Shown here piece after piece: positions 18,501-26,319 of a stretch of DNA of 64,000 nucleotides. Location of the stretch: NCBI RefSeq assembly GCF_004634195.1, contig NZ_SKBP01000004.1, positions 202,746 to 266,745 of the forward strand, written 5' to 3'. This stretch comes from Flavobacterium salilacus subsp. salilacus (GTDB lineage: Bacteria > Bacteroidota > Bacteroidia > Flavobacteriales > Flavobacteriaceae). Position 1 is the stretch's first letter, and each line of letters starts with the position of its first letter. Below the pieces are notes generated by a model, which saw only the letters and a program-made list of their open reading frames with translations, did not search any database and was not told the origin of the DNA. Position numbers and translations under genes: made by a program.

Positions 18501-18887
18501 ATATATAAAGAACAGCAACAATTGCGTGAAGCATTGCAAAAAGCATTAGAGAAAGAAGGAATGGGCGGCAATGGGCAAAACGCGATGCGCCAAATGAAGG
18601 AGATAGAAAAACAATTGCTTAACAAAGGCTTCAATAACGAAACCATGAAGCGTATGCAAAGCTTAAAGCACGAGCTTTTAAAACTGGACAAAGCCATACA
18701 GCAACAAGGCGAGGAGAACAAACGCCAGTCGCAAACCAATAAAAAAGAGTTTAATAATCAGGCAAACCAATTACCTGATGCGCTGAAAGAATATTTAAAT
18801 AGTGTTGAAATATTAAACCGCCAAAGCTTACCTTTGCGCCCGAATTTTAACCAAAAGGTGCAAACTTATTTTAGGAAAGATGATTAG
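15582..18887 (+). CDS. DUF4175 family membrane protein
   Basis: A 1101-residue protein with three N-terminal membrane segments (about 25-45, 55-78, 150-168), then a periplasmic beta-rich region (about 190-480). Next comes a very long Glu/Lys/Gln coiled coil (about 490-740), a Met/Gln/Gly-rich stretch (about 740-1000) and a final helical region. This matches DUF4175, a large Bacteroidota family of unknown role. The start is TTG at 15582; no ATG occurs in frame until deep in the protein, so the TTG is needed to keep the first membrane helix. The last 8 bp overlap ybeY, which suggests coupled translation. Confidence 0.85.
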   Translation: METKNSIYQKLEGFIKKYYTNELIRGSIFFVGLGLLYFIVTLLVEYFLWLPQGGRTALFWVFIGVEAFLLLRFILFPLFKLFKLQKGIDYNQASAIIGNHFAEVSDKLTNFLQLSGQSHQSELLAASIEQKANNLQPVPFANAVNFKKNLKYVPYAAVPLLLILFFMISGNSGVITQSFDRVVHYDKHYAPPAPFEFVVLNKNLTAQQDTDFLLEVKTQGSVIPENAMITIGEENYYLENVGNGVFQYKFEKPSKNIDFQLKANTVVSQPYALNVVAVPTIANFEMVLNYPAYLRKAAEVVRGTGNAVVPEGTKVTWKVEALATTGIEWVSGESTSAFNRSENGFNLSKSIFNNTDYQILTSNKSVKHHEKLQYQITTIKDQHPTITVGTAPDSLQLKQEVLVGQVSDDYGLTKLQIVYYPQDNPDAARKYNLSVQKDTYDRFVYTFPEGLNIKAGVNYEYYFEVFDNDAVHNYKSTKSSVFSHRELTDDEKQEQVLQEQNSNINSLEKSIKNQDKQISELDKLRKMNKEKFELDFKDQKKIEDFINRQKQQEDMMKEFSKKLEDNLEQFNPEKKDEFKEELMKRLEKTEAEAEKNKKLLDELKKLTDKINKEELAEKIDQFKQKAKNQTKNLEQLVELTKRFYVEKKAEQIADKLQKLGEKQEQLSESKENSAQKQDDINKEFDKLQEEMRELEKQNEELKKPMDIPTDKNEEQDIEKDMEKAQDELQKQNKDAAKPKQKSAGKKMKQMGGQMMQMMMSGEMEMMQEDVKMLRQILDNLLAYSFSQEDVMGQFKNTDSRSASFSKYLITQQDLKQQFRHVDDSIFAFSLRNPKVTEVVTAEVGNVHYYVDKALADLADNQVPRGVSNQQYAVTSANKLADMLSDMLNSMQMQMQMQGQGMGKPSPGQGEGMQLPDIIQKQEGLSEKMKKGMKKGEQEGEGKPGEKGKPNSSGEGGEGEGEGQTEGNAGKLLEIYKEQQQLREALQKALEKEGMGGNGQNAMRQMKEIEKQLLNKGFNNETMKRMQSLKHELLKLDKAIQQQGEENKRQSQTNKKEFNNQANQLPDALKEYLNSVEILNRQSLPLRPNFNQKVQTYFRKDD

Positions 18888-19299
18888 TTTTAATTACGAA
18901 ACCGGCTTTGAGCTGGATAACGAGGCGCACTATGAAGATTGGATTACCCGCGTAATCGAATCGGAAGATAAAACGGCAGGCGAGGTAAACTATATATTTT
19001 GCGATGATGAATACCTGTTGCAAAAAAACATTGAGTTTCTTGCCCACGACACACTAACCGATATTATCAGTTTCGACTACACTATGGGTAACCTTATTAG
19101 TGGCGATGTGTTTATATCTGTAGAACGTGTGCGCGAAAATGCTGTTGAATATAACGTAGCTTTTGAAGAAGAATTAAAACGTGTTATGGCTCATGGTGTG
19201 TTGCACTATTGCGGTTATAAAGATAAATCGGAAGAAGACGCTGTGTTAATGCGCAGTAAGGAAGAAGAGAAAATCAAACTGTTCCACGTGGAACTTTAA
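18880..19299 (+). CDS. ybeY: Endoribonuclease YbeY
   Basis: YbeY is a metal-dependent RNase for 16S rRNA 3'-end maturation and ribosome quality control. The 139-residue length is usual. The zinc motif HGVLHYCGYKD (His105, His109) corresponds to the canonical HGxLHxxGYDH, but the third ligand position (115) is Asp instead of His. The upstream DTLTDIISFDY block is typical. The ATG lies inside the end of the DUF4175 gene. The last codons (LFHVEL) coincide with a parS-like palindrome at 19280-19295. Confidence 0.92.
   Translation: MISFNYETGFELDNEAHYEDWITRVIESEDKTAGEVNYIFCDDEYLLQKNIEFLAHDTLTDIISFDYTMGNLISGDVFISVERVRENAVEYNVAFEEELKRVMAHGVLHYCGYKDKSEEDAVLMRSKEEEKIKLFHVEL
19280..19295. other. parS-like site 1 (inside ybeY 3' end)
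   Basis: TGTTCCACGTGGAACT matches the ParB centromere consensus TGTTnCACGTGnAACA at 15 of 16 positions when the two n positions count as matches. It is a palindrome except for the outer base. It is read in frame by ybeY as LFHVEL. Confidence 0.8.
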
Positions 19300-19325
19300 T
19301 TGCTTTTTATTTTTCAACCAATACA

Positions 19326-19341
19326 TGTTTCACGTGGAACA
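19326..19341. other. parS-like site 2
   Basis: TGTTTCACGTGGAACA fits the consensus TGTTnCACGTGnAACA at every fixed position. It lies in the ybeY-mnmG spacer, 46 bp from site 1. Confidence 0.85.
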
Positions 19342-19371
19342 TGCATTAGGTGTGTTTAAAACAAAACAATA

Positions 19372-19387
19372 CGTTCCACGTGGAACA
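19372..19387. other. parS-like site 3
   Basis: CGTTCCACGTGGAACA, one outer mismatch to the consensus, with the 14-bp inner palindrome perfect. It lies 24 bp before the mnmG start, again spaced 46 bp from the previous site. Confidence 0.85.
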
Positions 19388-19410
19388 ACTAAATAAAGAA
19401 GGAGAATATA

Positions 19411-21282
19411 ATGTTTCAGGATGAATATGATGTTATAGTAGTGGGTGCAGGGCATGCCGGTTCAGAGGCTGCTGCTGCTGCTGCCAATATGGGCTCTAAA
19501 ACCCTATTGGTTACTATGAGCTTGCAAAATATTGCCCAGATGTCGTGCAACCCCGCTATGGGAGGTATTGCCAAAGGGCAAATAGTACGCGAAATAGATG
19601 CATTGGGCGGATACTCCGGTATCGTGTCCGACAAGACCGCTATACAGTTCAGGATGCTTAACAAGTCCAAAGGACCCGCTATGTGGAGTCCGCGTGTACA
19701 GAGCGACCGAATGCGTTTTGCCGAAGAATGGCGATTGATGTTGGAGCGCACCCAAAATCTTGATTTTTATCAGGAAATGGTTTCGGGTGTGATAATAGAA
19801 AACGGCAAAATAAGAGGGATAAGAACATCGCTCGGAATCGAAATAAAAGCCAAGTCGGTTGTGTTGACCAATGGTACTTTTCTAAACGGATTAATACACA
19901 TTGGCGAAAAACAATTTGGAGGCGGCAGGGCAGGAGAGGGAGCATCGTTTGGTATTACCGAAGATTTGGTAAAAGCAGGCTTTCAATCGGGCAGGATGAA
20001 AACCGGTACACCACCACGTGTTGACGGACGCTCGTTAGACTATTCTAAAATGACAGAACAGCCCGGAGATGAAAACCCCGATAAGTTCTCGTACTTGGAT
20101 ATTACAAAACCATTAACACAGCAACGCTCCTGCTATATGACCTATACATCGGAGTTAGTGCATGATGTGTTGCGCGAAGGTTTCGACCGTTCGCCTATGT
20201 TTAATGGGCGTATCAAAAGTCTTGGACCACGCTATTGCCCCTCTATCGAAGATAAAATAAACCGCTTTGCCGATAAAGACAGGCACCAGCTTTTTGTAGA
20301 ACCTGAAGGTTGGAACACGGTAGAGGTATATGTAAACGGTTTCTCTACATCGTTACCCGAAGAGGTGCAGTTTAAAGCACTGCGCTCTGTAGAGGGATTT
20401 GAAAATGTAAAATTCTTCCGCCCCGGATATGCTATTGAGTACGATTATTTCCCACCTACGCAGTTAAAGCATACGCTCGAAACGAAATTGGTAGAAGGAT
20501 TATACTTTGCAGGGCAGATAAACGGTACAACAGGATATGAAGAAGCAGCCTCTCAGGGCTTAATGGCGGGTATAAACGCCCACCTGAAAGTTCACGATAA
20601 AGCTCCGTTTATATTAAAACGTAATGAGGCTTACATAGGTGTGCTGATTGACGATCTTATTACCAAAGGTACAGAAGAGCCTTACCGTATGTTTACTTCG
20701 CGCGCGGAGTACAGAACGTTGTTACGACAGGATAATGCCGATTTCAGGCTTACGCCATTATCATTCGAAATAGGTTTGGCAAAAGAAGACAGAATGAAAA
20801 GGATGGAGAAGAAACGTGACGAAAGCGATGCTTTTGTACACTTCTTTAAAGAAACAAGTGTTACTAAAGAGGAGGCTAATCCTATACTGGAAGAGAAAGG
20901 CTCATCGTTAATGACACAGTCCGACAAAATGTTTAAAGTATTCTCACGTCCGCAAATTGATTTAGAGGATATCCTTCGGTTTGATAAAGTAAAAGAATAT
21001 ATCGACCGAAATAATCTGGATAGGGAGGTAATAGAGCAAGCCGAGATACAGGTTAAATATTCGGGCTATATAGAGAAGGAAAAAAACAATGCCGATAAAC
21101 TAAACCGACTGGAGGATGTGAAAATTCCTGAAAATTTCGATTTCGATAAAATAAAATCAATTTCTATGGAAGCTCGCGAGAAATTAAAAAACATTCGCCC
21201 CGTAACCATATCGCAGGCATCGCGCATCAGCGGTGTATCGCCAAGCGATGTTTCGGTGCTTTTAATACATATGGGACGATGA
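19411..21282 (+). CDS. mnmG: tRNA uridine 5-carboxymethylaminomethyl modification enzyme MnmG
   Basis: MnmG (GidA) is the FAD-dependent subunit that, with MnmE, installs the carboxymethylaminomethyl group at wobble U34 of tRNAs. At 623 residues it is full length. The FAD motif VIVVGAGHAGSEAA lies at 9-21, followed by the family blocks SCNPAMGGIAKGQIVREIDALGG, GTPPRVDGRSLDYSKM and RYCPSIEDKI. The C-terminal MnmE-contact helices end in SRISGVSPSDVSVLLIHMGR. A GGAG sequence precedes the ATG, uncommon in this window. Three parS-like sites precede the gene and one overlaps its end. Confidence 0.97.
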   Translation: MFQDEYDVIVVGAGHAGSEAAAAAANMGSKTLLVTMSLQNIAQMSCNPAMGGIAKGQIVREIDALGGYSGIVSDKTAIQFRMLNKSKGPAMWSPRVQSDRMRFAEEWRLMLERTQNLDFYQEMVSGVIIENGKIRGIRTSLGIEIKAKSVVLTNGTFLNGLIHIGEKQFGGGRAGEGASFGITEDLVKAGFQSGRMKTGTPPRVDGRSLDYSKMTEQPGDENPDKFSYLDITKPLTQQRSCYMTYTSELVHDVLREGFDRSPMFNGRIKSLGPRYCPSIEDKINRFADKDRHQLFVEPEGWNTVEVYVNGFSTSLPEEVQFKALRSVEGFENVKFFRPGYAIEYDYFPPTQLKHTLETKLVEGLYFAGQINGTTGYEEAASQGLMAGINAHLKVHDKAPFILKRNEAYIGVLIDDLITKGTEEPYRMFTSRAEYRTLLRQDNADFRLTPLSFEIGLAKEDRMKRMEKKRDESDAFVHFFKETSVTKEEANPILEEKGSSLMTQSDKMFKVFSRPQIDLEDILRFDKVKEYIDRNNLDREVIEQAEIQVKYSGYIEKEKNNADKLNRLEDVKIPENFDFDKIKSISMEAREKLKNIRPVTISQASRISGVSPSDVSVLLIHMGR

Positions 21283-21800
21283 TGTTTCACGTGGAACGTA
21301 AAATAAAAACCCTTTTCAGAAGAGGGTTTTTTCTGTTTTGTATCGTTGCGCTTGCTGTGTCATGTATTACGCCAAGACATACAGTAGAAATTAACGATTA
21401 CATTTTATTGAACAACGGAAAAGAGATTTTAGGAAAAGAAAAAGGGCTTACAGCTTTTATGTTTGAGAATAATCCAAGAAAAATACCTTTTCAGCAATTT
21501 GTAGCCCATAAATATAATGTAGGCAGCTATCATGATGTTTCATACTCGGTAACTATCGATGGCAACCGCTATAAAGTTTTTGTATATGAAAATTCGGATG
21601 TAGAGAAGTATTTCGATATATCAGAATTTATGGTGAGCAATGTAGAGACAGATGCAAACATTGTAGGCTCTAAAGCTAAGTTTATAGCACTGTCTATGGT
21701 TACTGCTTCGAATGAAGATTGCCTTGCCGAAAATTCATTATTCCGAAACATTGCTGTGAAACATTTGAAAGAATTAAAAGACGAATACCTGAATAACTAA
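21279..21800 (+). CDS. Putative lipoprotein of unknown function
   Basis: A 173-residue protein whose start overlaps the mnmG stop (ATGATG across 21279-21284). After a basic N-terminus (FHVERKIKTLFRR) comes a hydrophobic stretch FFLFCIVALAVSC, with a lipobox-like AVSC at about residues 26-29. It is therefore probably exported and lipidated. The mature part has small beta-rich blocks (YSVTIDGNRYKVFVYENSDVEKYFDISEF) and no recognised domain. The first codons are fixed by the parS-like palindrome. It abuts the methyltransferase gene at 21801 and is likely co-transcribed with mnmG. Confidence 0.7.
   Translation: MMFHVERKIKTLFRRGFFLFCIVALAVSCITPRHTVEINDYILLNNGKEILGKEKGLTAFMFENNPRKIPFQQFVAHKYNVGSYHDVSYSVTIDGNRYKVFVYENSDVEKYFDISEFMVSNVETDANIVGSKAKFIALSMVTASNEDCLAENSLFRNIAVKHLKELKDEYLNN
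21283..21298. other. parS-like site 4 (mnmG / lipoprotein junction)
   Basis: TGTTTCACGTGGAACG, one outer mismatch to the consensus. It starts one base after the mnmG stop and is read by the next gene as FHVER directly after its start Mets. Confidence 0.85.
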
Positions 21801-22661
21801 ATGGATTTTACTAACGCTACCGTTTACCTAACTGTAAAAGATCACTCCGTTTCGGGAGAGCAATTTGAGTTAGTGCTTAATGAAGAATTACAGCTTTTAA
21901 AAACACACCCGCAGCCCGTAGCTGAAAACTTAGCGCGGTATTATGAGAGTGACGACTACATTTCGCATACCGATGGCAAACGGTCGCTTTTTGAAAAGCT
22001 ATACCATACTATAAAGCAAAAAGCACTTCACGACAAGATAAAGTTAGTACAGGAGTTTAAATCGCAAAAAGGGAAACTCTTGGATATAGGTGCAGGTACA
22101 GGCGACTTTTTGGTAATGGCTAAAAAAAACGGTTGGCATATTACGGGTATTGAACCCAGCGAAAAAGCGAAAGGCATTGCTAAAGCAAAAGGAGTATCAT
22201 TTGCAGATAGCCTTACCCATATTGAAGATCATTCGTATGATGCCGTAACCATGTGGCATGTACTGGAGCATGTACCGGATGTAGAAAACCAAATTTCAGA
22301 ACTGAAGCGTATCATAAAACCCGATGGCGTTATTGTGGTGGCTGTGCCCAATTATAAGTCGTATGATGCAAAACACTATGGCAGCTATTGGGCAGCCTAC
22401 GATGTGCCGAGGCATTTGTGGCATTTTAGCAAAACGGCTATTAAAAAACTTTTCGGGGCGCAGGGTATGGAGGTAGTAAAAGTGCTGCCCATGCTTTTTG
22501 ATAGTTTTTATGTGAGTCTGTTGTCAGAAAAATACAAAACAGGAAAAATGAATTTTGTGAAAGGCTTTTGGAACGGATTAAAGTCAAATACCAAAGCAAG
22601 CCGCAATTTTGAATATTCCTCGCACATTTATGTCATTAAAAACAGCCAAAACGCAAAATAA
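21801..22661 (+). CDS. Class I SAM-dependent methyltransferase
   Basis: A 286-residue cytosolic methyltransferase. The SAM-binding motif I reads KLLDIGAGTGDFLVMA (about residues 92-107), followed by ITGIEPSEKAKGIA (motif II acidic residue) and DAVTMWHVLEHVPDVENQISELKRIIKPDGVIVVAVPNY, typical of Methyltransf_11/23. The N-terminal 80 residues have a YYESDDYISHTDGKRSLFEKLYH region seen in sugar- or lipid-modifying members. The substrate is unknown. It starts directly after the lipoprotein stop, in an apparent mnmG-lipoprotein-methyltransferase transcript. Confidence 0.88.
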   Translation: MDFTNATVYLTVKDHSVSGEQFELVLNEELQLLKTHPQPVAENLARYYESDDYISHTDGKRSLFEKLYHTIKQKALHDKIKLVQEFKSQKGKLLDIGAGTGDFLVMAKKNGWHITGIEPSEKAKGIAKAKGVSFADSLTHIEDHSYDAVTMWHVLEHVPDVENQISELKRIIKPDGVIVVAVPNYKSYDAKHYGSYWAAYDVPRHLWHFSKTAIKKLFGAQGMEVVKVLPMLFDSFYVSLLSEKYKTGKMNFVKGFWNGLKSNTKASRNFEYSSHIYVIKNSQNAK

Positions 22662-22841
22662 AGCGATTTAAGCCACTTTTTCGGGGTGCGATAACAATTG
22701 CTATAGCTATTAATCAAAAAACAAAACACAAAAGAGGATATAAAGCCTATTTTTATTAGTTGTACTTATATAAAATTTAAAAACAATAGTTAAAATTTAT
22801 TGGCATGAAAAGGCAATAAATGGACTATAAAAACAGTTGTG

Positions 22842-22871
22842 TTGTAGTTTGAGAAGTAATTATTACTTTTG
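22842..22871 (+). promoter_or_regulatory. Promoter of the OmpH-like gene
   Basis: TTG (22842-22844), a 19-bp spacer and TACTTTTG (22864-22871) match the Bacteroidota -33/-7 pattern, about 30 bp before the start codon. Confidence 0.7.
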
Positions 22872-22901
22872 TCGAAATTTTTAAATAACTAAATTCAGAA
22901 A

Positions 22902-23492
22902 ATGAGAAGATCACTTTTAATACTTGCCTTAGCACTTACACTTTTTTCATGCGATAAAAACCAGACATCATCAAACGGTTTAAAAACAGCCTATATTGAT
23001 ACTGTTAAATTGATGGAAGGATATGATGAGCTTAAAGATCTTGAATCGAAAGGAAAAGTAAAATCGGAAGAGATGGCAAGAGAGCTTGATGGCGAAGCAC
23101 AAAAGTTAAGGCTTGATGCGGCAAGTTTTCAAAACGAGGCACAATCGAAAGGAAGACAGTGGGCTGAATTGAAAATGCAGGAACTGCAAAACAGAGAGAG
23201 AGAGCTTGGCGTAAAACAGGAAACGATGATGAGGCAGCTTCAGGAAGAATTTGGTGTAAAGAGAGATACCATACTATCTCAAATGAAAAAGCACATAAAA
23301 GAATACGGCAAGAAAGAAGGTTACGATTACATATACGGTACAGGCGATGCTGCCAGCATACTGTACGGAAAAGAAGCATATGACATAACGGATGTTATAC
23401 TGAAAGACCTTAACGATAACTACAAAGGCGAAAACAGTACAACAGAAAAGCCTGAAGCTAAAGAGGAAGACACTATTACCGAAGCAAAATAA
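22902..23492 (+). CDS. OmpH/Skp-like periplasmic chaperone, lipoprotein
   Basis: A 196-residue protein with a lipoprotein signal (LILALALTLFSC, Cys at residue 17). It is followed by the OmpH pattern: TAYIDTVKLMEGYDELKDLESKGK, a long Gln/Glu/Lys coiled coil (about 50-130), and the closing GYDYIYGTGDAASILYGKEAYDITDVILKDLN block. Skp/OmpH proteins hold unfolded outer-membrane proteins in the periplasm. Being lipidated is a variation on the soluble Skp form. The C-terminal tail is acidic and low in complexity. It has its own promoter and terminator. Confidence 0.85.
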   Translation: MRRSLLILALALTLFSCDKNQTSSNGLKTAYIDTVKLMEGYDELKDLESKGKVKSEEMARELDGEAQKLRLDAASFQNEAQSKGRQWAELKMQELQNRERELGVKQETMMRQLQEEFGVKRDTILSQMKKHIKEYGKKEGYDYIYGTGDAASILYGKEAYDITDVILKDLNDNYKGENSTTEKPEAKEEDTITEAK

Positions 23493-23515
23493 TTTATATT
23501 GAAAAAATATAGAAG

Positions 23516-23543
23516 ATGCTCCCATTACGGGAGCATTTTTTTT
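23516..23543 (+). terminator. Terminator after the OmpH-like gene
   Basis: 8-bp stem ATGCTCCC / GGGAGCAT with loop ATTAC and a run of eight T. Confidence 0.9.
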
Positions 23544-23595
23544 GCGGTCTTACTACCGATAGCCTAAAAAAATCCTTATTTTTCCGTTTTATTAC

Positions 23596-25887
23596 ATGCC
23601 TATGCAAACCCTTTCTACCACTGCCCAATATGCGCTTCGTTTTATCAACCAAACGAACAAATCCATATTCCTTACAGGTAAGGCAGGCACGGGCAAAACC
23701 ACACTGCTAAAGGAAATTATCAAAACCACGCACAAAAACGTGGTAGTGGTAGCACCTACGGGCATTGCGGCACTAAATGCAGGCGGCGTTACCATACACT
23801 CTATGTTTCAGTTGCCATTTTCGGGCTTTATACCGGAGTTTAATTACCCGCCGCAATTTTCTGAAAGTGTAAAATTTGAAACAAAAGACACACTGCGCAG
23901 GCATTTTAGGATGCGTGCCGATAAACAAGCGGTACTGCAAAATCTGCAATTGCTTGTTATAGATGAAGTTAGTATGCTGCGTGCTGATTTACTAGACGCT
24001 ATCGACTTCATGCTGAGGAGTGTACGAAAAAAAGAGATGCCATTTGGCGGAGTACAAGTGTTGTACATAGGCGATTTATTACAACTTCCGCCTGTAGTAC
24101 GTAATGAAGAGTGGGAGGTACTGCGGCAGTTTTACAAGGGTAAGTTTTTCTTTCATTCGCATGTGGTGCAGCAAAATCCGCCTTTGTATATTGAATTAGA
24201 TAAAATATACCGCCAAACGGATGAGCAGTTTATAGGCGTACTCAACAACCTGAGAAACAACATTATAACAAAGGACGATTTACAAATACTGAATCAGTTT
24301 GTAAAATCTGATTTTGATATTAAAAACAATCCCGGTTATATTACCCTAACCACGCATAACGCTAAGGCAGACACCATGAATGCCAATGCCCTTAACGACC
24401 TTGAGGGCGAAGCGCATACCTACCTGCCTGAAATTGTAGATGATTTTCCCGACAAAATTTATCCGGTAGAAGTAGTGCTAAAGCTAAAAGTAGGCGCACA
24501 GGTAATGTTTATAAAAAATGACACCTCGCCCGAAAAGAATTACTTTAACGGTAAGATAGGCGTAATCGAATCATTATCAGAAGGTGAGATAATGGTACAC
24601 TTCCCCGAAGAAAATCTTACCATTGAAGCCGAAAAATACGAGTGGCAAAACATTCGCTACTACGTAGATGAGCAAACCAAAGAGATAAAAGAAGACGTGC
24701 TGGGCACATTTGTACAATATCCGTTAAAGCTGGCTTGGGCAATAACGGTACATAAAAGCCAGGGATTAACGTTTGACAAAGCAGTGCTCGATGTATCGCG
24801 CGTTTTTATGCCTGGGCAGGCATACGTTGCCCTTTCGCGTTTGCGCTCGTTACAGGGGCTTATTTTGCTCTCTCCGATGCAAATGAACGGTATTTTGAAT
24901 GATGCCGATGTAATGCAGTATGCCACCGAAAAAGCCAAAGCCGATGACCTCGAAGCTTCATTACAACAGGAAACCAAAATATTTATAGGCAATTTCCTGA
25001 TAAACAGTTTCGATTGGAAAGATTTGGCTACCCAATGGCAAAAACACAAAATGAGTTACCTGCAAGAAGGTGATAAAGCCCTGAAAAGCAACCACAGGCA
25101 ATGGGCACAGCAACAGGAAGACAAGATACATAAACTGCTTGACCCTGCGGCTAAATTCATCAACCAACTTAACAGTTTGTTTTATAAGCCCGATACCGAT
25201 ATGCAATTTGTAAAAGAAAGGGTAGTAGCAGCCTACAATTACTTTTTTCCTGTAATGGATGGGTTAACGGGCGGGATACTGGTAAAAATGGAAGAGATAA
25301 AGCGGATGCGAAAAGCCAAAGGTTTTTATGAGGAACTTACCGAACTGGAGGAGTTGCAAACCAATGCCGTACTGCAACTGATGAAAGCAAAACTGCTGAT
25401 GCAGGCAGTGGTAGCAGGTGTAGAAATCAATAGAGATAATCTTACATCACCCGAAATACAATCATATAAAAAAGATAAACTGGCAGCCATTCGCAAAAAA
25501 ATGCCTGCTGCGCCTACCTTTTTGGATGATGACTACGAAGAAGATTATTCTGAAAGGTATGCACCCAAGAAGAAAAAGAGCAAAGAGCCTAAAAAATCTA
25601 CGCTCGAAGAAACCTTTGAGTTATGGCAACAAAAGTTGTCGACTACCGAAATAGCGACTAAACGTAAGCTAACCGAAACCACCATACAGAGCCACTTAGC
25701 AGGGCTGATACAGGCAGGAAAAGTACAGGTAACCGATGTGTTGCCACAAGATAAAATAGAAGCCCTTAAAGCTGCTTTTAAGGATTATAATAGTGATTCG
25801 CTAGGCGCATTAAAAGAAAAGCACGGCGACCAATTTTCTTGGGGTGAGTTAAGGTTATACAGAGCGAGTATTGAAGCTACGGAGTAA
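23596..25887 (+). CDS. PIF1/RecD-type helicase with C-terminal helix-turn-helix
   Basis: A 763-residue superfamily 1B helicase. Walker A is GKAGTGKTT (28-36), followed by VAPTGIAALNAGGVTIHSMF, and Walker B is LLVIDEVSML (about 119-128). The C-terminal helicase motifs are TVHKSQGLTFDKAVLDV and YVALSRLRSLQGL, as in PIF1. About 200 residues of helical linker follow, then a winged-helix/HTH_40-like end (FELWQQKLSTTEIATKRKLTETTIQSHLAGLIQAGKV), an arrangement typical of Bacteroidota PIF1 proteins. It probably unwinds DNA or G-quadruplexes 5'-to-3'; the cellular role is inferred from the family. Confidence 0.9.
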   Translation: MPMQTLSTTAQYALRFINQTNKSIFLTGKAGTGKTTLLKEIIKTTHKNVVVVAPTGIAALNAGGVTIHSMFQLPFSGFIPEFNYPPQFSESVKFETKDTLRRHFRMRADKQAVLQNLQLLVIDEVSMLRADLLDAIDFMLRSVRKKEMPFGGVQVLYIGDLLQLPPVVRNEEWEVLRQFYKGKFFFHSHVVQQNPPLYIELDKIYRQTDEQFIGVLNNLRNNIITKDDLQILNQFVKSDFDIKNNPGYITLTTHNAKADTMNANALNDLEGEAHTYLPEIVDDFPDKIYPVEVVLKLKVGAQVMFIKNDTSPEKNYFNGKIGVIESLSEGEIMVHFPEENLTIEAEKYEWQNIRYYVDEQTKEIKEDVLGTFVQYPLKLAWAITVHKSQGLTFDKAVLDVSRVFMPGQAYVALSRLRSLQGLILLSPMQMNGILNDADVMQYATEKAKADDLEASLQQETKIFIGNFLINSFDWKDLATQWQKHKMSYLQEGDKALKSNHRQWAQQQEDKIHKLLDPAAKFINQLNSLFYKPDTDMQFVKERVVAAYNYFFPVMDGLTGGILVKMEEIKRMRKAKGFYEELTELEELQTNAVLQLMKAKLLMQAVVAGVEINRDNLTSPEIQSYKKDKLAAIRKKMPAAPTFLDDDYEEDYSERYAPKKKKSKEPKKSTLEETFELWQQKLSTTEIATKRKLTETTIQSHLAGLIQAGKVQVTDVLPQDKIEALKAAFKDYNSDSLGALKEKHGDQFSWGELRLYRASIEATE

Positions 25888-25920
25888 CTTCAAATAATCT
25901 GTAAATCCAATGGTCTGATT

Positions 25921-26313
25921 TTACAACCAGCTCAACAGCAATACTACCGGAATAAAGTAAATTACAATGGTTCTTGCACCGTCATAATCTTTCGCAACAC
26001 GTTGCCCTAAAAGCAGGAATAAAAGCGTAACAGCCGACAGGCAGGCAGCATAAAAGGCAAAGTCAGTTCCGCCACTTACCAATAGCTCGATAACGCCTAT
26101 TACAGATAACGCTCCTGCGACTGCTTCCAACACCAGAATAATAAAAACGGCTGAGGGAACCATGTTTTTAAGGAATGTTTCGGCAAAATGACCTTTCAGC
26201 CAGCCCACATTGCCTTTCCAGTCCATTACCTTATCATAGCCCGATTGTATAAACGTTATAGCCATGAATAGTAGTATCGCAATCATTGCATAAGTTATTC
26301 CAAAAGTCATCAT
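25921..26313 (-). CDS. DoxX-family membrane protein
   Basis: A 130-residue protein with four membrane helices (MIAILLFMAITFIQSGYDKV, MVPSAVFIILVLEAVAGALSVIGVI, AFYAACLSAVTLLFLLLGQ, IVIYFIPVVLLLSWL). The FIQSGYDKVMDWKGNVGWLKGHF block after the first helix is the DoxX signature position. DoxX-like proteins are small inner-membrane proteins linked to quinone or redox homeostasis, with no assigned reaction. The ATG at 26313 is chosen; the next codon is also ATG. It starts 6 bp downstream of the holB stop on the same strand, so the two form an operon. Confidence 0.78.
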   Translation of the reverse strand: MMTFGITYAMIAILLFMAITFIQSGYDKVMDWKGNVGWLKGHFAETFLKNMVPSAVFIILVLEAVAGALSVIGVIELLVSGGTDFAFYAACLSAVTLLFLLLGQRVAKDYDGARTIVIYFIPVVLLLSWL

Positions 26314-26319
26314 AGTATT

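Noticed and set aside
23516..23543. Hairpin as a small RNA
   Set aside because: A simple stem with a T run right after a gene is adequately explained as a terminator.
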